The translations under genes were made by a program, and so were the position numbers. Positions 1 through 26,600 of a DNA stretch of 64,000 nucleotides are shown here, piece by piece (the stretch's first letter is position 1; each line of letters opens with the position of its first letter). Origin of the DNA: Pseudomonas chlororaphis (GTDB taxonomy: Bacteria > Pseudomonadota > Gammaproteobacteria > Pseudomonadales > Pseudomonadaceae); assembly GCF_000783395.1 (NCBI RefSeq), contig NZ_JSFK01000023.1, positions 124,001 to 188,000 of the forward strand. The letters run 5' to 3'. The notes under the pieces were generated by a model. That model was not told where the DNA came from. It saw only the letters and a list, made by a program, of their open reading frames with translations, and made no database searches.

Positions 1-3000
1 GCCAGATTCTGACCATAGGGCAAAGTCGGCTCATCGATCGCGCCGAGCATTTCGCGGAAGAAGCTTTGGTGCTCTTGCGCGCTCAGCCCGGCGCGGGTGT
101 GCGCCACGTAATTGCGATACGGCACCGGCTCGCTCAGTTGCCCGGCATTGCCCAGCAGAAACGCCTGCATCTCGTGCTGCAACACCTCGAGCGCCACGTG
201 ATCCATGACCAAATGATGGAACAGCAACAACGCCACCACCCGTTGATTGACGGCATCACGGCTGTACACCACGCGCATCAGCGGCGCCTCGGTGACGGGC
301 ATGCGGTAGTTGTCGATGGTGAAGCGGTCACGCAACTGGCTCAGCGCATCGCCCGCTTCGGCATCAAGTGCCAAAGCCTCGCAGCTCAGCGAAGCCTGAC
401 GCCAGACCACTTGCACCGGCTCTTCAAGGCCCTCCCAGAACAGCGACGTGCGCAGAATGTCATGGCGCTCGATCACTTGTTGCAGTGCGTCGGTGAAGGC
501 TTGCAGACGCGGTTCATCAGCGAAGGCAAACTGCGCCTGCAGCACATACGGATCACCCTGCGCAGCCGAAAGATGATGGAACAGAATGCCGGTCTGCAAA
601 GGTGCCAGCGGGTAGATGTCCTGAACATTGCGCGCGCCGCCGGGGATACTCGCAATGATGCGGTCAATCGTCGATTGATCCAGCGCCACCAGTGGCAGCA
701 AATCAGGCGTGATGCGTGCGCAATCGGCGGGAACAAGATTGGCCGGCACCGCTGCCACAGGCTCTCCGCCCACCGCCGCTGCCAATGCGGCCAGCGTCGG
801 TTGGCCGAACAGCACACGGATATCCGCCGACAGGCCGGCCCGGCGCATGCGCGCAACCAGATTGACCGCCAGCAGCGAGTGGCCGCCCAGCTCGAAGAAA
901 TGATCAAAGCGCCCGACCCGCTCGACCTTCAGCAACTCGGCCCAGATACCGGCAATGACGGTTTCGACTTCACCGACCGGGGCTTCATACTCGCGGGTCA
1001 GCAGCGCCGACTGGTCAGGGGCCGGCAAGGCTTGGCGATCCAGTTTGCCGTTGGGGGTCAGGGGCAAGGCCTGCAAATGCACAAACACGGCAGGCACCAT
1101 GTAATCCGGCAGATGCGTGAGCAATTGGCTTCGCAACTGATCGTTCTCAAAACACTCGCCGCTGTAGTACGCCACCAAGCGCTGATCGCCCGGCACGTCT
1201 TCACGAGCGAGCACGGCAGCTTCACGCACGCCGTCGACGCGCGCCAGATGCGCCTGGATCTCACCCAGCTCAATACGCAAACCACGGATCTTGACCTGAT
1301 CGTCATTGCGCCCCAGGTACTCGATGTTGCCATCGGCCAGATACCGAGCGACGTCGCCGGTGCGGTACAAACGCGCGCCGGGCTGATCATTGAACGGATC
1401 GTCAAGGAAGCGCTCGGCCGTCAGCTCAGGTCGATGCAGATAACCCCGCGCCACCTGCACCCCGCCCAGATACATCTCGCCGACCACACCCAACGGCGTC
1501 GGTTGCTGATGAGCATCAAGGATGTACACGCGGGTGTTGCACAGCGGTTTGCCAATCGGCGGCGCGCCTTGCGGTACTGGCGATTGCGGTTCCAACGTCC
1601 ACACCGTGCTGTCGACGGTGGCTTCGGTCGGGCCATACACGTTGTGCAGGCGCACCTGCGGCAGACGCTCGCGGACGCTGCGCACCAACGCGGCGGTCAG
1701 CTCACCGCCACCACAGAACACATCGCTCAGGCTGCTGCACTCAACGACTTCTTCCACTTCAAGGAATTGCTGCAACAGCGCCGGTACAAACTGGATGACG
1801 TTGACCTGTTGCTCACGAATCAGTTGCACCAGCGCGGCCGGATCGCGGTGATCATCCGGGCCAGCGAGAACCAGACGCATGCCGCAGCTCAACGGCCAGA
1901 ACAGCTCCCATACCGAGGCGTCGAAACTGAACGGGGTTTTCTGCAACAGCGCGGCGCCGGTAGAAAGCGGACACAGTCCGGCGCTCCAGTGCAGCAGATT
2001 GCCCAGGTTGCGGTGCTCGACCATCACGCCTTTCGGCGTGCCGGTGGAGCCGGAGGTGTAAATCACATAAGCCAGGTTCGCCGCGCTCAAGTCCGGCACC
2101 AACGGATTGCTCTGCGCAAGGTCTTGCCAGGTGCACTGGTCGAAATCGACCCGCACGCCCGCCCACTCGCCGATCAGCGCACGCGTCGGCGCATGCACCA
2201 GCACCGCCACGGGCGCGCTGTCCTCAAGCATGTAAGCCAGACGTTCGGCGGGATAGCTCGGGTCCAGAGGCACATAAGCGCCGCCAGCCTTGAGAATCGC
2301 CAGCAGACCGACCAGCAACTCCGCCCCGCGCTCGACGCAGATCGCCACCCGCGAATCGCTGCCCACGCCGCACTGGCGCAGATGATGGGCGAGCTGGTTG
2401 GCGCGGCGGTTCAGTTCGAAGTAACTCAAACGCAATTCACCGGCCACCACGGCATCAGCGTCAGACGTGCGCAACACCTGCGCTTCGAAGCGACCATGAA
2501 CGGTCTGCTCGATATCGTGGGCGACGGCGGTGGCGTTCAGATCGACCAGCAGGTGCTGACGCTCGTCATCCGCCAACAACGCCACCTGCTCCAGCACCGC
2601 TTGATCATTGCTGACCATCGCCTGCAACAGGCGCTGGAAGTAGCCGACGTACCTTTGAATAGTCGACTCATCGAACAAGGCAACGGCGTACTCCAGCACA
2701 CCGCGAATCCCGCCCGGCGCGTCCGCCAGTGTCAGCGACAGATCAAATTTGGCAAAGTGGCTCGGCTCGGCGACGCTTTCCAGCGTCAGCTCGCCCAGAC
2801 TCAGGCTGGCGCCGTGGCCGCTGTCCCAACTGAACATCGCTTGAAACAACGGGCTGTGCGCCATGCTGCGCAGCGGCCGGGTAATTTCCACCACTTGCTC
2901 GAACGGCAGATCCTGATGCGCCTGCGCTTGCAGCGTGCGCGTCTTGACCCGCGCCAGCAGCGCTTCGCTGCTCAACTCGCCCGAAGTATCGATACGCAGG

Positions 3001-6000
3001 GCCAGCGTGTTGACGAACATGCCGATCAAGCCTTCGATCTCGGCGCGGGTACGGTTGGCGACCGGCGAACCGATGACCACTTCGGCTTGCCCGGACAAGC
3101 GACTCAACAGACTCGCCCAGGCACTGAGCATGAGCATGTACATCGTCACGCCGTGACGCTGGGCCAAAGCCTTGAGCCCCGCACTCAAGCGTTCGTCGAG
3201 CACCACCTCGACGGTGTTGCCGGCGTAATCCTGCTGTGCCGGGCGCACGCGGTCAGTCGGCAGCGTCAACAGCGCCGGAGCGCCCGCCAGGGTTTGCTGC
3301 CAGTACTCGCTTTGGCGCTGCAACACCTCACCACTGAGCCAGCGTCGCTGCCACACCGCGTAATCGCTGTATTGCAGCGCCAGCGGCGGCAGCGGATCCG
3401 GCTGGCCATGACTGAAGGCCTGATACAACGCCATCAGTTCACGGGTCAGAACCCCCATCGACCAGCCGTCGGAGATGATGTGATGCAGGGTCAGCAACAA
3501 CACGTGATGATCGTCGGCGAGGCGCACCAACCGACCGCGAATCAGCGCATCGTCCTGTAAGTCGAAGGGCCCCGAGGCTTCGCCCTGAATCAGCGCCGCT
3601 AAGGTCTCGTCGACTTGCGGATGCTGACGCAAATCTTCGACGCGCAGCAGCAGACCGCTGTCGACCGGGGCGATCAGCACTTGCGCCTCGTCATTGAACT
3701 GGGCGAAACGGCTGCGCAGGGTTTCATGCCGCGCAACGATGCGTGCCAAGGCTTGTTGCAGGGCCGCTTCATTCAGCCGGCCGCGCAGGCGCAGGCCGAT
3801 AGGGATGTTGTACGCGGTGTTGGCGCCTTCCATCTGCGCCAGAAACCACAAGCGTTGCTGCGCGAACGACAGCGGCAAGGCGCCGTCACGGGCCACCGCA
3901 ACAATCTCCGGTTGCGTGCTGCGCCCGGCCTGCGCCACCGCCTCGGCAACCGCTGCCAGTTCGGCGTTGGCAAACAGATCGCCCAGTGCCAGTTCCACGC
4001 CAAGACGCTGGCGAACCTGGGACACCATGCGCATGGCCAATAGCGAGTGACCACCGAGTTCGAAGAAATGGTCCTGACGCCCTACTCGCTCGACTTGCAG
4101 CACCTGCGCCCAGATCTGCGCCAAGGCGCTTTCCAGTTCGTTGTGCGGTGCCTCGTATTCGCGGGTGAACAGCGCCGCACGCTCAGGTTTCGGCAAGGCT
4201 TTGCGGTCAACCTTGCCATTGGCGGTCAACGGCAGTGCGTCGAGTTTGACGAAGGCCACCGGCACCATGTACTCCGGCAACTGGCTCAACAGGTGCGCGC
4301 GCAATTCGGCCACCGCCAGCGGTTCGACCTGGCTCTGCTCGGTGAAATACGCCACCAGGCGCGGCTGGCCCGGTTCATCTTCGCGGGCCAGCAGCACGGC
4401 TTCCTGAATGCCGGGCAACTGATTCAGGCGAGTTTCGATTTCGCCGAGTTCGATGCGCACGCCGCGGATTTTCACCTGATCGTCGTTACGCCCCAAGTAC
4501 TCGAGCGTGCCGTCGGCGCGCCAGCGTGCGAGGTCACCGGTGCGATACATGCGCGAATTCGGCAAGGCACTGAACGGGTCGCGGAGGAAGCGCTCGGCGC
4601 TCAGATCAGCGCGATTCAAATAGCCGCGAGCGACCCCCGCACCGCCAACGTACAACTCGCCCATGACGCCAATCGGCACCGGACGCTGCTGTTCATTGAG
4701 CAGGTACACCGTGGCATTGGTCACCGGTTTGCCGATGTGCAAGGCATCGCCTGCCTCGATTCGTCCAGAGGTGGCGACCACGGTGGCCTCGGTCGGGCCG
4801 TAGTTGTTGATCACATCGAATTGCTGGTTGCGGCTGAACTGGCGCAAGCGGTCGCCACCGATCAGCAGCGTGCGCAACGTCGGGTGCTCGAGGTTTTGGC
4901 TGAAGGCGTATTCGGCGACGGGAGTCGGCAGGAAACTCACGTCGAGCGGTTGTGCGCGCCACCAGTCGAGCAGCGCATCGATATCCTCGGTGCCTTCGTG
5001 CGTCGGTGCCAGGTGCAGGGTCGCGCCGGCACACAACGCCGGCCAGACTTCCCAGGCCATGGCGTCGAAACCGAACCCGGCAAGGCTCGAGGTGTGGCGA
5101 CCGGCGCACAGATCAAATGCCGAGCAATGCCAGTCGACCAGATTCGACAAGGTGCGGTGTTCGACCATCACGCCTTTGGGCAGGCCGGTGGAGCCGGAGG
5201 TGTAGATCACGTAGGCCAGGTGTTCAGTGGTCAGGCCCGGCACCTGCGGATCAAGGGTCTCGCTCAGCGGCCAGGTCAGCGGATCGAGATCGATCACCGG
5301 CACCTGCAGCGCCGGCAAGCGATCCCACAGGTTGTTTTGGGTCAGCACGGCGACGGGGGCGCTGTCGCTGAGCAAGTAGTGCAGACGCTCGGCCGGGTGC
5401 GCCGGGTCGACCGGCACATAACCGGCGCCGGCCTTGAGAATGGCGACCAGCCCGACCAGCGTATCGAGGCCACGGCGGGCGACGATGGCGACGCGATCGT
5501 CAGGTTTCACCCCGAGCGCGATCATATGATGGGCCAAGGCGTTGGCATGCCGGTTAAGCTCGGCATAACTCAATTGCTCACCCAGGAACTGTGCTGCCAG
5601 CGCTTCGGGCCGCTGCGCCACTTGCGCCTCGAAACGTTGGGCGATGGTCAATGTTGCCGGGTAGTCGGCGTGAGTGGCATTGAACGCCAACAGCAGCTGC
5701 TCGCGTTCGGCCGCCGGCAGAATCGGCAACTGGTTGATTGCGGTATCGGGCGCCTGCTCCAGCGCCAGCACCAGACTTTCCAGGGCGCAGTGCAGGTAAG
5801 CGCAGATGCGCTGTGGATCGACCTCGGTGGTGGCCAGCAAGGTCAGGCTGAACGCATCGCCGAAATCATCGACGCTCAGGGTCAGCGGATAGTTGGTGCG
5901 TTCTTCGGAGCTGATCGTGCTGATGCCTTCCCAGGCGGCAAGCGTCTCGGCGCTGGCCGTTGCCGCCGTGTGGCTGTGCCGGTAATTGAGCAAGGCACTG

Positions 6001-7336
6001 AACAACGGCGTCGGCGCGACCACACCGCTGCAACGCTGGGCCAGTGCCAGCGGCGCGTGTTCGTGGCGCATCAATGTGGTCAGGCGTTTGTGCGTCGCCT
6101 CCACCGCCGCACGCACGCCCTGCCCATCGACATCGACCCGCAGCGGCAAGGTGTTGATGAAAATCCCCAATGCCCGTTCAGTAGCTTCGGCGCCTTGCAT
6201 ACGGCCCATCAGCACCGTACCGAACACAACGTTTTGTTTACCAGTGAGCACCGCCAGTACCTGCGCCCAGCCCAGGTGAAACAGACTCGCGGCACTCACG
6301 CCGAGCTGCCGCGCCTGCGCGCGCAGACGCTGGCCGAGCAGCGGATTGATCGGCAGGCTCAGCTCGGCGATGCCGAGACCGTCGCCTTGCACATCCTGCA
6401 AACCGTAAGGCAGCGTCGGCTCGGCAATGTCCGCAAGCATCTCGCGGAAAAACACTTCATGTTCAGCTTCGCTGATGCCCAGCCGCGCTTGTGCCACGTA
6501 ATTGCGAAACGGCACCGGGCGGCCGAGCGATTGATCCTGGCCGGTGAGGCAGGCGAGCAGTTCGTGACGCACCACATCGAGCGCCGAGTGATCCAGCGCC
6601 ATGTGATGGAACAGCAACGTCGCGACCACACGTTGACCGTCCTCGTCCCACGCGTAGGCCAGACGCATCATCGGCGCGCATCGAACGTCGAGACGGAAAT
6701 GCCGCGCATCGAAACGTTCGTGCAATTGCTGCAGCGCATCGCTGTCGCCGGCGTGCACCACAACTTCTTCTATCGGCAGCTGCGCTTGACGCCAGACCAC
6801 TTGCAGCGGCACATCCAGCCCCTCCCAATGCACCGCCGTGCGCAAGATGTCGTGGCGATCGATGACCTTTTGCAAGGCTTGCGCGAAGTCATGCAGACGC
6901 TCACGGCTGCTGAACGCAAAGTACGATTGCATGACGTACGGATCGCCCTGCTCATTGCTCGCGTGGTGATAGAGAATGCCTTCCTGCAACGGCGCCAGTG
7001 GGTAGATGTCCTGCACATTGGCGGCGCCGCCCGGTACCTCGGCAAGCAAGCGGTCGAGGGTCGACTGATCCACCTCGGCCAGGGTCACCATCGCTGGTGT
7101 GATGTGCGTGCTGCCGGGGAGAATGCCGTTGGCCGGAACGTCGATCTGACCGACTCGGCTGGCCGAGTATTGGCCGGCCTTGATCAGTTCGATCAGCGCC
7201 GGTTTGTGCTCGCGCAGTGCGGCCAGCAACGCCGGATCACTCAACGCCTGCTTGTTGCCATTGACACGCAATTGCTCATCGGTCACCGCCAACTGAATGT
7301 CTTTTGCCTTCAGGGTTGCCAACAGTTCGAGCACAT

Positions 7337-7340
<4 letters not shown>
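1..7340 (-). CDS. Cyclic lipopeptide NRPS, third synthetase (partial, 3' end beyond the window)
   Basis: This is the last synthetase of the lipopeptide line; about 2446 codons are visible and no stop is reached. Order: TubC-type N-terminal docking domain (about residues 1-60), C1, A1, T1, C2, A2, T2, start of C3. C1 carries HHxxxxxGD near its start and HHMALDH. C2 instead begins SFAQQRLWFL and has HHIISDG, so it is an ordinary LCL domain. C3 again has HHLSAAQGD (dual epimerisation/condensation). The A1 pocket reads DAWFLGNVVK (Leu) and the A2 pocket DAWQFGVVDK (Gln). T domains show GGHSLLA. The start is GTG at 7340, overlapping the upstream stop (GTGA), which implies translational coupling. 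By homology with ArfC-type enzymes, further modules and tandem thioesterases should lie off the left edge; that part is inference. Confidence 0.93.
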
Positions 7341-20353
<13,013 letters not shown>

Positions 20354-20500
20354 GAGGTAACCTGCTGTAAATACGGAAAAAAGGAGCGCGCAGCAGCGAG
20401 TCCGTGCACGCGGCGCGCAGCCTGGAAAAACTAAAACATCGGGGCGTGGGTGTCTGACATGGGAAGCGGGGACAAGCCGCGCGCTTGAGCACCGCAAGTC

Positions 20501-20596
20501 CCCTGTGGGAGCGAGCCTGCTCGCGAAAGCGGTGGGTCAGTCGACATCATCATTGACTGAACCAACGCCTTCGCGAGCAGGCTCGCTCCCACAGGG
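20501..20596. repeat. REP pair (REPIN) between first and second NRPS genes
   Basis: Two inverted copies of the same Pseudomonas REP face each other. The left arm starts CCCTGTGGGAGCGAGCC at 20501 and the right arm ends GGCTCGCTCCCACAGGG at 20596, with about 40 bases between the inner ends. The right arm ends 14 bases before the stop of the initiating synthetase gene. The pair takes up much of the 256-base gap between the two NRPS genes and could fold in mRNA or attenuate read-through. The rest of the gap (20354-20500) shows no recognisable signal. Confidence 0.9.
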
Positions 20597-20609
20597 TTTG
20601 TGTGCGCCG

Positions 20610-23600
20610 TCAGAGGCGGCGTTTGCGGTTGAGGCTCGGGATGGTGGTCTGGGCGATCTCAACCTGCTTGGCCTGTCGCGAGGTCTGGGCCGCCAGCGCG
20701 GCCAGCGTCGGCTGGCTGAACAGCGTCCGCGCGTCGACATGCAGCCCGGCCAGACGCATGCGCGCGACCAGACTGACCGCCAACAGCGAATGCCCGCCCA
20801 GTTCGAAGAAGTTGTCGTGGCGCCCCACCTGCTCGACCTTGAGCACCTGCGCCCAGATCTGCGCCAAGGCTACTTCCACGTCGCCTTCCGGGGCCTCGTA
20901 AGGCCGGCTGAGCAACGCCTCCGCCCCCGGTTCCGGCAACGCCTTGCGGTCGATTTTGTCGTTGGGCGTCAAGGGCAGCGCCGCCAGCATCACGTAGGCA
21001 CCGGGCACCATGAACTCCGGCAACTGCGCCAATACATGCGCGCGCAACACTTCAAGCGTGGGCGCAGCCTGCTCGGCGCGCACGCTGTAATACGCCACCA
21101 GTCGCTCATCGCGCACCAGCACCACCGCCTCGCGGATGGCCGGGTGTTCAAGCAGCCGCGCTTCAATCTCGCCCAGCTCAAGGCGCACCCCGCGCAGCTT
21201 GACCTGAAAGTCATTGCGACCGAGGAACACCAGATGGCCGTCAGCGTCGTAACGCACCAGATCGCCGGTGCGATACAAGCGATCACCGGCCACGAAAGGA
21301 CTGTCGATAAAGCGTTCGGCCTGCAATTGCGGCAACCCCAGATACCCACGCGCCACGCCCACCCCGCCAATGTGCAAATGCCCGCTGACGCCAAACGGCA
21401 CCGGCTGATCGCAGGCATCGAGCACATACAGCCGCGTGTTGCTCAGGGCCTTGCCGATCGGCACCAGTGTCGGCGGTACCGGCTCGCCGGGTTGCAGCGT
21501 CCAGCCACTGCTGTCGACCGTGGTTTCGGTCGGCCCATAGACGTTGTGCAGACGCACCCACGGCAGGCGTTCGCGCACTTGTCGGGCCAGGGCGACGGTC
21601 AATTCGCCGCCACCGTTAAGCACATCGGTAAGGCTGGTGCACTGGCTGACATCGTCCTGTTCGATGAACTGCTGCAACAAGGCCGGCACGAACTTGACCA
21701 CGGTAATGTTCTGCTCGCGGATCACTTGCGTCACATAGGCCGAGTCGCGATTGCCATCCGCCCGCGCCAGCACCAGGCGCATGCCCGAGCACAGCGGCCA
21801 GAAGATCTCCCACACCGAACTGTCGAAGCTGTACGGGGCCTTTTGCAGCAACGCACCGTGTTCAGTGGGCGGCGACAACTGCGAGCCCCAATGCACCATG
21901 TTGCAGGCACTGCGGTGTTCGATCATCACGCCTTTGGGTGTGCCGGTGGAGCCGGAGGTGTAGATCATGTAGGCCAGATTCGCCGCGCCGAGGCCCGGCA
22001 CCTGCAGATTGTCGTGCGGTTGGTCCTGCCATGCACCGAGATCGAGATCGATCAGCGGCACGCCGGGTTCGCCGAGCAGATCGCGCGTCGCGGCATGCAC
22101 CAGCAACGCGACCGGCGCGCTGTCCTGCAACATGTAATTCAGGCGTTGCAGCGGGTAATCGGGATCGAGCGGCACATAAGCACCGCCAGACTTGAGAATG
22201 CCCAGCAGGCCGATCACCAATTCAGGCCCGCGCTCGACGCAGATCGCGACCCGCGAATCCGGCCGAACGCCCAGCCCGCGCAGATAATGAGCCAAGCGGT
22301 TGGCCTGCTCGTTCAACTCGCGATAGGTCAGGCTTTGCCCGGCGAATTGCACGGCGACGGCATTCGGCTTGCGCTGCACCTGTTGATCAAACAGCGCCTG
22401 AAGTGGCTGGTCCATCGGGCAGTCGACTGCCGTATCGTTGAACTCGATCAGCAGCCGTTGCAGCTCTTCCTGCGATAACAACGGCAGGCTATTCAGTGGC
22501 CGCTGCGGCGTAGTCTCCAGCGCTTCGACCAAACCGTTCAGCGCCGACTGCACATAACTGCAAATTCGCAGCGCGCCGATGCTCGACAGGGTTCTGGTGG
22601 TCAGACGCAAGCCGGTGCCGAGGTCATCGACGCTCAAGGTAAATGGATAATTGGTGCGCTCCTCGTTGGCCAGGGTTTCGATGCCCTGCCAGGTTTGCCG
22701 GGAGGTTTTTTGCTCGACATCATCGCTGTGCCGATAGTTGAGCAAGGCGCTGAACAGCGGCGCTGGCGCAGCAACGCCGCTGCACCGCTGGGCCAGTGCC
22801 AAAGAGGCGTGTTCATGGGCGAGCAAAGCAGTCAGGCGTGCATGGGTGGATTTCACCGCTGCGCGCGCGCCTTCACCGACATCGACCCGCAGCGGCAAGG
22901 TGTTGATGAATACCCCCAGCGCCCGGTCGGCACCCGCACCGCCCTGCATGCGCCCCATCAACACCGTGCCGAACACCACGCTTTGCTGGCCGGATGTCGC
23001 CGCCAGTACCTGCGCCCAGGCGAGGTGAATCAGGCTGGCGACACTCACGCCGGCCAGACGTGCCTGCTGCTGCAAACGCTGATAGAGATCGCTGCCCAGG
23101 GTTTGCTCGGCCTCTTCGATGTTGCTGCCGTCGCCCTGTACGTTCTGCAAAGCGAACGGCAAGGTCGGCTCGTCGATGTCGCCGAGCATCTGCCGGAAGA
23201 ACGCTTCATGCTCCTGTTCGCTGACGCCGAATCGCGTCTGCGCCACATAGTTGCGGTACGGCACCGGTGCTGCCAGCGGTTCGCCGTGCCCGGACAGGCT
23301 GGCGTGAATTTCTTCGCGCATCGCCTCCAGCGCAATGTGATCCATCGCCAAATGATGGAACAACAAGATGCCGACCACCCGGTTATGCGCCGGGTCTCGG
23401 GCATACATCAGGCGCAGCAGCGGCGCCTGACTGACATCGAGGCGATAACGCCGCGCGTCGAAGCGCTCGTGCAACTGATCGATGATTGCGCCGCCAGCAG
23501 GGTCAGGTTCGACTTCCTGCACCGGCAAAATGGCCTCGCGCCAAACGACCTGAACCGGTGATGTCAGCCCCTCCCAGACCACCGCCGTGCGCAGGATGTC

Positions 23601-26600
23601 GTGCCGCGCCATGACCTGCCGCAGCGCAGCGGCGAAGGCCTCGACCCGCTCGAGGCTGTCGAATGCCAACAGCGATTGCAGCAAATACGGATCGCCCTGC
23701 GCAGCGGTGATGTGGTGATAGAGAATGCCTTCCTGCAACGGTGCCAACGGGTAGATGTCCTGCACATTGGCGGCACCGCCCGGCACCGTCGCGACAATAC
23801 GCTCGATCATCGCCTGATCCAGTTGCACCAGCGGCAGCAGGTCAGGCGTGATGTGCGTGCAATCGGCGGCAATGCGATTGGCCGGCACCTCGACTTCACG
23901 GCCGCTGCCCTCCGCTGCAGCCAACGCGGCCAGGGTCGGTTGGCTGAACAGCACGCGAACATCGCTGCTCATGCCGATCTGGCGCATGCGTTCGATCAGG
24001 CCCACGCCCAACAACGAGTGCCCGCCCAGCTCAAAGAAGTGGTCGTGACGCCCTACCCGTTCGACTTGCAGGACCTCGGCCCAGATCTGCGCCAAAGCGA
24101 TTTCGACGTCACCTTGCGGGGCCTCGTACTCACGACGGATCAACGCTTCCGGCCCCGGTGCCGGCAAGGCCTGGCGATCGAGCTTGCCGTTGGCGGTCAG
24201 CGGCAACGTCGCCAGACGGATGTAAGCGGCCGGCAGCATGGCGGCTGGCAAACGCGAGGTCAGGTGCGCGTGCAGTTGCAAGATGTCCAGCGTTTCACGC
24301 TCGGTGAACCACGCCAACAGTTGGCCGTCGCGCACCAGCACCACGGTTTCCTGCACCGCGTCATGGCTGGCGAGTGCCGCTTCGATTTCACCCAGTTCGA
24401 CACGCACACCGCGGACTTTCACCTGATCATCGTTGCGGCCGATGTACTCAAGGTTGCCGTCGGCACGCCAACGGGCAAGGTCGCCGGTGCGATACATGCG
24501 CGCATCAGGCTGCGCACTGAACGGGTCGTCGAGGAAGCGTTCGGCGGTCAGCTCCGGGCGATTCAGATAACCCCGGGCAACCCCGGCGCCGCCGACGTAC
24601 AACTCGCCAATGATGCCGATCGGCACCGGGCGCTGCTGATCATCGAGCAGGTAAGCCGTGGCATTGCTCACCGGTTTGCCGATGTGCAACGCCTGCCCCG
24701 GTGTGATCAGCCCAGAGGTGGCGACCACCGTGGCTTCGGTCGGGCCATAGTTGTTGACCACCGCAAACGACTGCGCGCGGTTGAACTGGCGCAGGCGATC
24801 GCCGCCGATCAGCAAGGTACGCAAGGTCGGGTGATCGAGTTGTTTGCTGAAGGCATATTCGGCAATCGGCGTTGGCAAAAAGCTGACGTCGAGCGGCTGT
24901 GCCCGCCACCAGGCGAGCAGCGCATCGATGTCTTCGCTGCCTTCGCTTGCGGGCGACAAGTGCAGCGTTGCCCCGGCACACAGCGCCGGCCAGACCTCCC
25001 ACGCCATCGCGTCGAAACCGAAACCGGCGAGACTTGAGGTGTGCTGGCCCGGGCCGAGACCGAACGCCGCACAATGCCAGTCGACCAGATTACCCAGCGT
25101 GCGGTGTTCGACCATCACACCTTTCGGCAACCCGGTTGAGCCGGAGGTGTAAATCACATAAGCGAGGTGGCTGGTGTTCAACCCCGGCACGTCGGGATCG
25201 GTCAAGTTGTTCAGCGACCACTCGCGCCGATCCAGCTCGATCACCGGCAGCGCTGTGGCGGGCAGGCGATCACGCAGATCACTTTGCGTCAGCAGCGCCA
25301 CCGGAGCGCTGTCGCTCAGCAGATAACTCAGGCGCTCGGGTGGATGCGCCGGGTCAATCGGTACATAAGCGGCACCAGATTTGAGAATCGCCAGCAGCCC
25401 GACCAGTGTGTCGAGGCCCCTGCGCGCGACGATCGCCACCCGGTCATCCGGCCGCACACCGAGGCCCAGCAGATGATGGGCCAGCGCATTGGCTTGCTGG
25501 TTCAGTTCGGCATAGGTCAGCGTGCGGCCTTGATAAGTTGCGACCACTGCGCCCGGCTGTTCGGCCACCCGGGACTCGAATCGGTGATGAATCAGCTGCC
25601 CCTGCGGATAACTCACGCCGGTGTCGTTCCACTCATCGAGCAAGGCCAGCTCTGCCGGGCTATTGAGGTTGAAATCGGCGACAGACAGCTGCGGACGTTC
25701 CAAGCCTTGCTCCAGTATCAGCAACAAACACTCGGTGAACGCCGCGATCTCATCTGCGCCGAAATAGGCCGGTGAGTACACCAGATGCAGCCAGGCCTTG
25801 TCGTTGAAACGGTTGCTGCGCAGGTGAATGGCCAGCGGTGTCGCCTCATGCTGGTTGGAGACTTTGACCACGTGCCCCGGCGCCTCAGCGTAACGGTAGT
25901 CATGGTCGTCCTGCTCGTAGGACACCGACAGCTCGAACAGTTGCGAGCGATCTTCGCGTAACAGACCCAGCGCACGGTTCATCTCGCTCAGCGGATAGCG
26001 TTGATGGCGGAAGTCCTGTTTGAGGCCATCGCCGATCGCCTTGATCAAGTCAGCGAATGACCGCTCACGGCCAAAGCCCATGCGCATCGCACTGACCTGG
26101 GTGAACAAGCCCAAGGTGCTTTTGAAGCGGGCGCCGGAGCGATTGAGAATCGGCAAGCCGACCACCCACTCGTCCCGTTGCGCGGTACGGCTGAAATACA
26201 CATGCAGCGCCGCCAGCAACACATGAAAGGCCGAACCGCCGAGGTGTCGTGCGGTGTCTTTCATGCGCTCGTGCAGCAGGGCCGGAAAAGCCTCGACGTG
26301 GATGCGACTCGGCGCCGCTTCAGGGTCAAGGGGTTCGCGATGACGGGGAATCAACAAGGGTTCGGGAAGGCTGCGGTACTTGTCCAGCCAGTAGCGCTGA
26401 TCGAGTTCATAGCGTGGTGACTGGTGATAGCGCGCGTCATCTTCGATGAAACCGACATAGGACGGTGCCGCCACATCTGGACGCTCGCCACGGGACAGCG
26501 CGCTGTAGATGTCGCCCACCGATTTGAACAGCAGACCAAAACCCCAACCATCGATAATCAAATGGTGGGCCTGCGCCGCCAGCCAGTGGCGGTGCTGATC

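Noticed and set aside
20354..20497. 48-codon upstream extension of the second synthetase
   Set aside because: Arg/Cys-rich and without family features. The ATG at 20353 directly begins the docking domain.
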